A stretch of 64,000 nt of DNA from Arthrobacter_E sp044748305 (lineage in GTDB: Bacteria; Actinomycetota; Actinomycetes; Actinomycetales; Micrococcaceae), in NCBI RefSeq assembly GCF_044748305.1, contig NZ_JBIVFT010000010.1, forward strand, positions 97,411 to 161,410, in the 5' to 3' direction. The number at the start of each line of letters is the position of its first letter. The first letter of the stretch is position 1. Below, in pieces: positions 58,249 to 64,000 of the stretch. The translations under genes were made by a program, and so were the position numbers. A model generated the notes under the pieces. The model was not told where the DNA came from. It searched no databases and was given only the letters and a program-made list of their open reading frames with translations.

Positions 58249-59571
58249 ATGGACGCCATGTGGAAGAACTGGGCCGGAGATCAGGCCTGCACCCCGGCCC
58301 GCCTCGCCCACGCGGCGTCGGTGGACGATGTCCGGCGGGTGGTGGAGGAAGCAGCCCGGCAAGGCGGCGTGGTCCGGGTCGCAGGGGCCGGGCACTCGTT
58401 CGGTGACAACGTCCTGACCTCCGGGACCTTGCTGTCTCTCGACGCTTTGAGCGGACTCCTCTCCGTTGATGCCGATGCCGGGACGGTACGGGTCGCCGCG
58501 GGAACCCGATTGCACGAACTCAACCGGCTCCTCGAGGAACACGGTCTGGCACTGGCGAACCTCGGGGACATCGACAGCCAATCCGTGGCCGGTGCCATCT
58601 CCACCGGGACTCACGGCACGGGGCGCCTGCTGGGGAACCTCGCGACCTTCGTGGACGACGTCGAGCTGGTCACTGCGGACGGCTCGCTGATCCATGCTTC
58701 CCAGGCGGGGGAGGGCGTGCTGGAGGCCGCACGGCTCGCGGTCGGGGGACTCGGCGTCGTGACCGCCTACACGCTGAAGGTGGTTCCCGCGTTCGCCCTG
58801 CGCTGCGTCCAGGAGCCTGCGCCGCTCGAAGAAGTCCTGGCGAGTCTGGATGAGCGGGTGGACGGCAACGAACACTTCGAGTTCTTCTCCTTCCCGCACA
58901 GCGGAACCGTGATCAGCAAGAGCACGAATACCGTTCATGGGGCGGTCGGTCCCGGCGCTGGGAGGCGCCCCGGTGGTCTGGCCCGATTGAAGGCGTATCT
59001 GGAGGAGGAACTGCTGGAGAACACCGCGCTCGACGCGGTCTGCCGTCTGGGTCGCGCCCGGCCGCGGCTCATCCCCCGGCTCAACCGTCTCGCCACGGAT
59101 CTGGTCGGCCCGACCACGCGGACGGGTCTCAGCCACCACGTCCTGGTGAGCCGCCGCAGTGTGCGCTTCACGGAGACCGAATGGGCCTTGCCGCGGGAGG
59201 CGGGCGTCGCGGCGCTCCGTGAGATGCGCAAGCTGGTGAGCGCCCGCGGCCTGGACGTGAATTTCCCGTTCGAGGTCCGTTTCGTCGCGGGGGACGAGAA
59301 GGCCTTCCTGAGCCCCGCGTACGGCCGTGAGAGCTGTTACATCGCCGCTCATATGTACCGGGGCATGCCCTGGCAGGAGTTCTTCACGGCGGTTCAGGAC
59401 ATCGCCCTCGACTACGGCGGGCGTCCCCACTGGGGCAAGAGGCACAGCCTCTCCGCCGAGCGGCTCGCGGGTCTCTACCCGCGCTGGGATGATTTCCAGG
59501 GCGTCCGCGCACGCCTCGATCCAGACGGGCTGTTCGTCAACGATCACCTCCGCCGCGTCTTCGGTCATTGA
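58249..59571 (+). CDS. FAD-linked sugar-lactone/alditol oxidase family protein
   Basis: 440 aa from ATG 58249 (GTG 58243 or TTG 58228 possible). FAD-binding type 4 domain: VRVAGAGHSFGDNVLTSGTL and SVAGAISTGTHGTG. C-terminal ALO domain with PHWGKRHSL. Related enzymes oxidise arabinono-lactone, xylitol or similar sugars with O2. Exact substrate unknown. Confidence 0.83.
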   Translation: MDAMWKNWAGDQACTPARLAHAASVDDVRRVVEEAARQGGVVRVAGAGHSFGDNVLTSGTLLSLDALSGLLSVDADAGTVRVAAGTRLHELNRLLEEHGLALANLGDIDSQSVAGAISTGTHGTGRLLGNLATFVDDVELVTADGSLIHASQAGEGVLEAARLAVGGLGVVTAYTLKVVPAFALRCVQEPAPLEEVLASLDERVDGNEHFEFFSFPHSGTVISKSTNTVHGAVGPGAGRRPGGLARLKAYLEEELLENTALDAVCRLGRARPRLIPRLNRLATDLVGPTTRTGLSHHVLVSRRSVRFTETEWALPREAGVAALREMRKLVSARGLDVNFPFEVRFVAGDEKAFLSPAYGRESCYIAAHMYRGMPWQEFFTAVQDIALDYGGRPHWGKRHSLSAERLAGLYPRWDDFQGVRARLDPDGLFVNDHLRRVFGH

Positions 59572-59603
59572 AGAACCGGCATTCGCACCGCAGGGAGAAG
59601 GAC

Positions 59604-60791
59604 ATGAGCCAGCACCTCGACGTCGTGCAGGAAGGCCGTCTGGCCCGGCAGAGGGTGGCGGTGGCCGTCGCCTTTTTCATGCAGGGGTTTCTTTTCATCA
59701 CCATGACCACGCACCTGCCGCAGATCCAGGGGCAATTCGGACTCGACGCCGCGATGCTCTCGGTGCTGCTCCTCGGCATGGTCATCCTCGCCGGCGCCGG
59801 ATCGGTCGTCGCCGGGCAGCTGGCGCGACGCTTCGATTCGGCGAGGGCGCTGTCGCTCGGGCTGGTGCTCATCGGCGCCGGTGCTGTGGGAGCGGGGCTG
59901 GCCCCGGGCTTGGAACTCTTCTGTCTTTTTCTGGCGATCTATGGGGTAGGCCTCGGCACGGTCGACGCGTCCATGAACATGCAAGGCGTGGCATTGGAGC
60001 ACCGGCTCTCGCGGACTCTTCTCCCTGGTTTCCATGCCGCCTGGACTGCCGGCGGTATCGCGGCGACTCTCGTGGCGCTCGGGTTCGGTGAGGTGTCCCT
60101 GGCGGTGTCGATCGCACCTTTCGGCGCGCTCGCCGTCCTGCTCATGTTCCTGCCGTTCCTGCGGCGGGATCGGGGAGAGGACGCCGAGGGGGCGGGCCAG
60201 CGCGTGGAGATCCCCTGGCGTCGGCTTCTTCTGGTGGGCCTGGTCCTGGTGCTCTTCTACATGGTGGACACCGCGGCCTCCACTTGGGGCCCGGCGTATC
60301 TGCACGAACTCTTCGGCACGGGAGTCGGCGACGTCGCAGTGGCCACGCTGCCGTATCTGTGCGCCTCCTTGCTGGCCCGGCTGGCCGGCGACTGGGCCGT
60401 CGGGCGGTTCGGAGCGGTCCGCCTGCTGCGTGCCGCGGCCTTGCTCTCCGCGGCCGCGCTCGCGGTGGTGGTGCTGGCACCGTCGGCCATGGTGGCCGTG
60501 GCCGGTTTCGCGGTTCTCGGCTTCGGCGCGGGCATCATCGCCCCCTTGTCCTTCTCCGCGGCCGGGTCCATCGCTTCGCGGACCACGGGGGACACTGTCG
60601 ATGGCGCGGTGCTCCGAAGCCGGGTGGATTCGGTGATCGCACGTTTCAACCAGTTCAACTATCTCGGTGCCCTGCTGGGTTCAGTGCTGACGGGGCTGGT
60701 GGGTGCCGATTCGCTGCGGTACGGCTTCGCCCTGCCGCTGGTGCTCGTGCTGGTGATCATCCCGCTGGCCCGCGCGTTCCGGGAGGAGTGA
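59604..60791 (+). CDS. MFS transporter
   Basis: 395 aa, start with gggagaagg upstream, 12 membrane helices. Motifs like VVAGQLARRFDSARAL between helices 2 and 3, and a sequence style like the FucP/YbjJ group. Substrate unknown; 32 nt after the oxidase gene, so it may carry the same sugar. Confidence 0.83.
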   Translation: MSQHLDVVQEGRLARQRVAVAVAFFMQGFLFITMTTHLPQIQGQFGLDAAMLSVLLLGMVILAGAGSVVAGQLARRFDSARALSLGLVLIGAGAVGAGLAPGLELFCLFLAIYGVGLGTVDASMNMQGVALEHRLSRTLLPGFHAAWTAGGIAATLVALGFGEVSLAVSIAPFGALAVLLMFLPFLRRDRGEDAEGAGQRVEIPWRRLLLVGLVLVLFYMVDTAASTWGPAYLHELFGTGVGDVAVATLPYLCASLLARLAGDWAVGRFGAVRLLRAAALLSAAALAVVVLAPSAMVAVAGFAVLGFGAGIIAPLSFSAAGSIASRTTGDTVDGAVLRSRVDSVIARFNQFNYLGALLGSVLTGLVGADSLRYGFALPLVLVLVIIPLARAFREE

Positions 60792-60830
60792 AGGGCCCGG
60801 GGCTTCCGGACGGGCTGATTCGGGAGACAG

Positions 60831-60862
60831 GAAAGGCCCCGGTCCGTGGACCGGGGCCTTTC
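60831..60862. terminator. Terminator, first copy of tRNA-Arg unit
   Basis: Perfect 15-bp stem gaaaggccccggtcc / ggaccggggcctttc with loop gt. Serves the MFS gene and the convergent tRNA-Arg. Confidence 0.8.
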
Positions 60863-60900
60863 TGTATTCCAGATGCAGATGCTCTATTCCAGATGCTCTG

Positions 60901-60974
<74 letters not shown>

Positions 60975-61245
60975 ATGGTTTCCTCCGGGTGACCCCGTCT
61001 GAACCTTGCTAAACCTTACCCGAAAACTCCTCGTGATGCACAACGGCATCGCTTGCCGGGGAGCAGGGGCGAAACCGAGAATTCTTCGCGAGTTGGTGGA
61101 CATCGTCCGACGTCGTTGCTCCACGATCGGCGCTGATCAGTGGTGTCACCCGCGTCAGTGGCGTCACCCGCGGGGTGGGCCGGTGCGACACCGGGGAGCG
61201 AGGGGTTGGGGAGAGGGGTCGGGTGAGGTGCGAGCGGGCAGCAAA

Positions 61246-61271
61246 AAGCCCCGGTCCGTGGACCGGGGCTT
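61246..61271 (-). terminator. Terminator, second copy of tRNA-Arg unit
   Basis: Stem aagccccggtcc / ggaccggggctt with loop gt, same core as the first copy and at the same distance from its tRNA. Confidence 0.75.
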
Positions 61272-61312
61272 GGCTGTGTTCCAGATGCAGATGCTCTATT
61301 CCAGATGCTCTG

Positions 61313-61386
<74 letters not shown>

Positions 61387-61475
61387 ATGGTTTCCTCCGG
61401 GTGACCCCGTTTGAACCTCAATAAACTTTACGCGAACTTTTGGGAGCGTCCAAATCGACGAACGGTGACGCCTCG

Positions 61476-61507
61476 CACATAGACCGGTCTATGTGACCTT
61501 AGTCACA
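61476..61507. promoter_or_regulatory. Overlapping TetR-like palindrome and CRP/GlxR site upstream of pckG
   Basis: cacatagaccggtctatgtg (61476-61495) is a perfect 20-bp palindrome. tgtgaccttagtcaca (61492-61507) is a perfect TGTGA-N6-TCACA site. They share 4 bp, about 140 bp before pckG, so binding of one protein could affect the other. Confidence 0.7.
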
Positions 61508-61648
61508 AAACAAGGGTTGGAAGGCCGTTATGGCCAGCGAAAACACTCCGATGAGGCCTCGTGAGTCAAATATTGCTGAGAATCCTCTCAGTGGTCCGTA
61601 CCTACCATTGAGACACCCGCCCAGGAACCCCATCGAAAAGGACTCACT

Positions 61649-63475
61649 ATGGGAAATCTGACGACGTCTCGCCTGACAGCCGACGCCCCCACTACCCACC
61701 AGAAGCTTCTGGCCTGGGTGGAGGAAGTGGCAGAGCTGACGCAGCCGGACTCCATCTACTGGGTGAACGGTTCCGAAGAAGAGTACGCGAGCCTGACCAA
61801 TGAACTGGTCGAGGCCGGCACCCTGGTCCGCCTCAACCCGGAGACCTTCCCGAACTCCTTCGCCGCCTTCTCCGACCCGGCCGACGTCGCGCGTGTCGAA
61901 GAGCAGACCTTCATCTGCTCCGAGAAGGAGGCCGATGCCGGCTTCACCAACAACTGGATGGCCCCTGCCGAGATGAAGGGGAAGCTCAACGCCCTCTTCG
62001 CAGGCTCGATGCGTGGCCGCACCATGTACGTCATCCCCTTCGTCATGGGTCACCTTGACGCGGAGGATCCCAAGTTCGGCGTCGAGATCACCGACTCGGC
62101 TTACGTCGTCGCCTCCATGCGTGTCATGGCCCGCATCGGCACCGAGGTGCTGGAACGCCTGACCGCCACGGACGCCTTCTTCGTCCCGGCTCTGCATTCC
62201 GTGGGCGCCCCGTTGGAGCCCGGCCAGGAGGATGTCGCCTGGCCCTGCAACCCGGACAAGTGGATCGTGCACTTCCCTGAGGAGCGTTCCATCGTCTCCT
62301 ACGGCTCCGGTTACGGCGGCAACGCCCTGCTCGGCAAGAAGTGCTTCTCCCTGCGCATCGCCTCCGTCATGGCCCGCGACGAGGGATGGCTCGCCGAGCA
62401 CATGCTCATCCTCAAGCTCACCAGCCCCGAGTCCAAGGTCTACCACGTGGCCGCGGCCTTCCCCTCGGCCTGTGGCAAGACCAACCTCGCCCTCCTGGAC
62501 CCCACCATCAAGGGCTGGAAGGTCGAGACCCTGGGCGACGACATCAACTGGATGCGTTTCGGCAAGGATGGCGAGCTGCGCGCCGTCAACCCCGAGGCGG
62601 GCCTCTTCGGCGTCGCGCCCGGCACCGGCTGGGGCACCAACCCGAACGCCATGCGCGCCATCGCCAAGGGCAACAGCATCTTCACCAATGTCGCGCTGAC
62701 CGACGACGGCGGCGTCTGGTGGGAGGGCATGACCGAGGAGACCCCGGCGCGCCTCACCGACTGGCAGGGCAATGAATGGACCCCTGAGTCCGGCCGTCCC
62801 GCCGCGCACCCGAACTCCCGCTTCTGCACCCCGATCGACCAGATCGACATGCTGGCCCCGGAGTACTTCGCTCCCGAGGGTGTTCAGGTGGATGCCATCC
62901 TGTTCGGCGGTCGCCGCAAGACCACCATCCCGCTGGTCACCGAAGCCCGCGACTGGAGCAACGGCATCTTCATGGGTTCCACGCTCTCCTCCGAGACCAC
63001 GGCCGCGGCCGCTGGTGCGGTCGGTGTGGTGCGTCGCGATCCCATGGCCATGCTCCCGTTCATCGGCTACAACGCGGGGGACTACCTGAAGCACTGGATC
63101 TCCCTGTCCGCCAAGGCTAACCCGGAGAAGCTGCCGAAGATCTTCCTGGTCAACTGGTTCCGCCGCACTCCTGAGGGTGGCTTCGCCTGGCCCGGTTTCG
63201 GTGAGAACTCCCGCGTGCTGAAGTGGGCCATCGAGCGCATCGAAGGCAAGGCCGAGGCCGTGGAGACCCCGATCGGATTCGTGCCGGCCGAGGGCTCGCT
63301 GGACACCGACGGCCTGGACGTCAGTGCCGCCGAGCTGGAAGCCGCCCTGGCTTTCCGTCCGGAGGAATGGGAGGTCGAGGCCGCCAGCATTGAGGAGTGG
63401 TACGCCAACTTCGGTGAGGCCCTGCCCGCCGAGCTCCGCGCCGAGCTGGATGGGTTGAAGTCCCGCCTGGCCTGA
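61649..63475 (+). CDS. pckG: Phosphoenolpyruvate carboxykinase (GTP)
   Basis: 608 aa, full family length. P-loop FPSACGKTNLALL with the reactive Cys, GDDINWMRFGKDGELRAVNP metal site and FGGRRKTTIPLV. Interconverts oxaloacetate plus GTP and PEP plus CO2 plus GDP, key for gluconeogenesis. Monocistronic with a terminator. The upstream CRP/GlxR-type site suggests carbon-source control. Confidence 0.97.
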   Translation: MGNLTTSRLTADAPTTHQKLLAWVEEVAELTQPDSIYWVNGSEEEYASLTNELVEAGTLVRLNPETFPNSFAAFSDPADVARVEEQTFICSEKEADAGFTNNWMAPAEMKGKLNALFAGSMRGRTMYVIPFVMGHLDAEDPKFGVEITDSAYVVASMRVMARIGTEVLERLTATDAFFVPALHSVGAPLEPGQEDVAWPCNPDKWIVHFPEERSIVSYGSGYGGNALLGKKCFSLRIASVMARDEGWLAEHMLILKLTSPESKVYHVAAAFPSACGKTNLALLDPTIKGWKVETLGDDINWMRFGKDGELRAVNPEAGLFGVAPGTGWGTNPNAMRAIAKGNSIFTNVALTDDGGVWWEGMTEETPARLTDWQGNEWTPESGRPAAHPNSRFCTPIDQIDMLAPEYFAPEGVQVDAILFGGRRKTTIPLVTEARDWSNGIFMGSTLSSETTAAAAGAVGVVRRDPMAMLPFIGYNAGDYLKHWISLSAKANPEKLPKIFLVNWFRRTPEGGFAWPGFGENSRVLKWAIERIEGKAEAVETPIGFVPAEGSLDTDGLDVSAAELEAALAFRPEEWEVEAASIEEWYANFGEALPAELRAELDGLKSRLA

Positions 63476-63525
63476 GCTCAGAGCCTCTGCGCGGCAGCCT
63501 TCACACTCTTTCGCGCAGGAACTGG

Positions 63526-63555
63526 TCGAACCCCCGCCTTCGGGTGGGGGTTCGA
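63526..63555 (+). terminator. pckG terminator
   Basis: Stem tcgaacccccgcc / ggtgggggttcga with loop ttcg plus c, followed by ctgttt. Confidence 0.75.
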
Positions 63556-63559
63556 CTGT

Positions 63560-63834
63560 TTAAAGGGGAGCGCGGCTGTTTAAGGTGGCTGGTCGTTTCA
63601 GAGTACGGCGGCCTTGGCGGGCGGGTGGTTCTCAGAGGACAGCGACCCTGGTGGGCGGGTGGTCTCAGGGGCGCGGCCGTTTGTAGAGGGCAGGCCTCCT
63701 CAGGGGGCGCGGCCACCCCGAGTGAGGCGGTCTCAGTGCGGCACCGTCCGAAGAATGTGTGCTCCCGGCTTCGCTGCCTGGGGCCTGTATCCGGGGCCTG
63801 TATCCGGGGCCTGCATCTGGAACCTCCGCCGGGC
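63560..63834. repeat. Degenerate GC-rich repeats after pckG
   Basis: Two imperfect copies around gcggccttggcgggcgggtgg (63609) and gcgaccctggtgggcgggtgg (63642), and a 13-bp unit ggggcctgtatcc in tandem near 63780-63806. No gene seen. Confidence 0.45.
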
Positions 63835-63839
63835 GGGGG

Positions 63840-64000
<161 letters not shown>

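Noticed and set aside
61499..63094. 531-codon open frame antisense to pckG
   Set aside because: pckG is unmistakable on the other strand.

Overview
The window is a 64 kb, high-GC segment of an actinobacterial chromosome, most likely a Micrococcaceae member of the Arthrobacter type. The evidence is a mycothiol-dependent formaldehyde dehydrogenase, an actinobacterial Lhr helicase next to a Nei glycosylase, GTP-type PEP carboxykinase, tRNAs without an encoded CCA, and the general protein style. This is an inference; no 16S or other marker is present. The right edge (from about 63.84 kb) runs into a 45-nt poly-G tract and GC-only sequence and looks like a contig end of poor quality.

Layout. 1-11 kb: a MocR-type regulator (cut by the left edge) divergent from a YczE-like membrane protein, then a same-strand array lhr-nei-TPR-mscR-MBL (DNA repair plus formaldehyde/mycothiol detoxification). 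10.5-20.7 kb: envelope and copper-handling genes (DUF4232 lipoprotein, YcnI, two paralogous His/Met-rich membrane proteins, CopC, PCuAC, DyP peroxidase), interrupted by a self-contained TetR/amidohydrolase/APC-transporter module with its own operator.

20.75-37.84 kb: the accessory region. It ends at a tRNA-Ser(CGA) whose 3' end is repeated twice further left, giving three att-like copies (21.85, 28.9, 37.75 kb) that delimit two tandem integrated segments. Segment A (about 7 kb) is a defence island: integrase relics, an NTase-fold protein with an overlapping unknown partner, a PaeR7I/XhoI-type restriction-modification pair, and a tight three-gene operon TIR - caspase-like protease - RyR-domain protein. 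Segment B (about 8.9 kb) looks like a phage satellite: integrase (broken by a 20-bp tandem duplication), XRE regulator divergent from an excisionase-like gene, a ladder of overlapping small genes, a DUF3631 ATPase and a P27-type small terminase, but no capsid or tail genes. Each att copy has a strong terminator hairpin directly downstream of the tRNA 3' end. An XRE-DUF1643 fusion lies just outside att1.

37.9-64 kb: core functions again: AlkZ-like protein, VIT1-type transporter, MarR-regulated 14-TM exporter with an unusual coiled-coil tail, tadA (its usual substrate, tRNA-Arg(ACG), is encoded twice further on), upp, an OmpR-type two-component pair, a lytic-transglycosylase-like secreted protein and a receiver-less winged-helix regulator separated by an AT-rich gap, SixA phosphatase, a degenerate ABC ATPase-YhgE-TetR operon with a perfect palindromic operator, an aldehyde dehydrogenase/amino-acid deaminase pair divergent from a LysR gene, a sugar-lactone-oxidase-like flavoprotein, an MFS transporter, two tRNA-Arg(ACG) copies in a tandem duplication, and pckG with a CRP/GlxR-type site upstream.

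The most promising item for new biology is the TIR-caspase-RyR operon (27046-28686), which resembles a signalling abortive-infection system with a likely signal maker, a likely effector and a candidate ligand sensor as three separate proteins.
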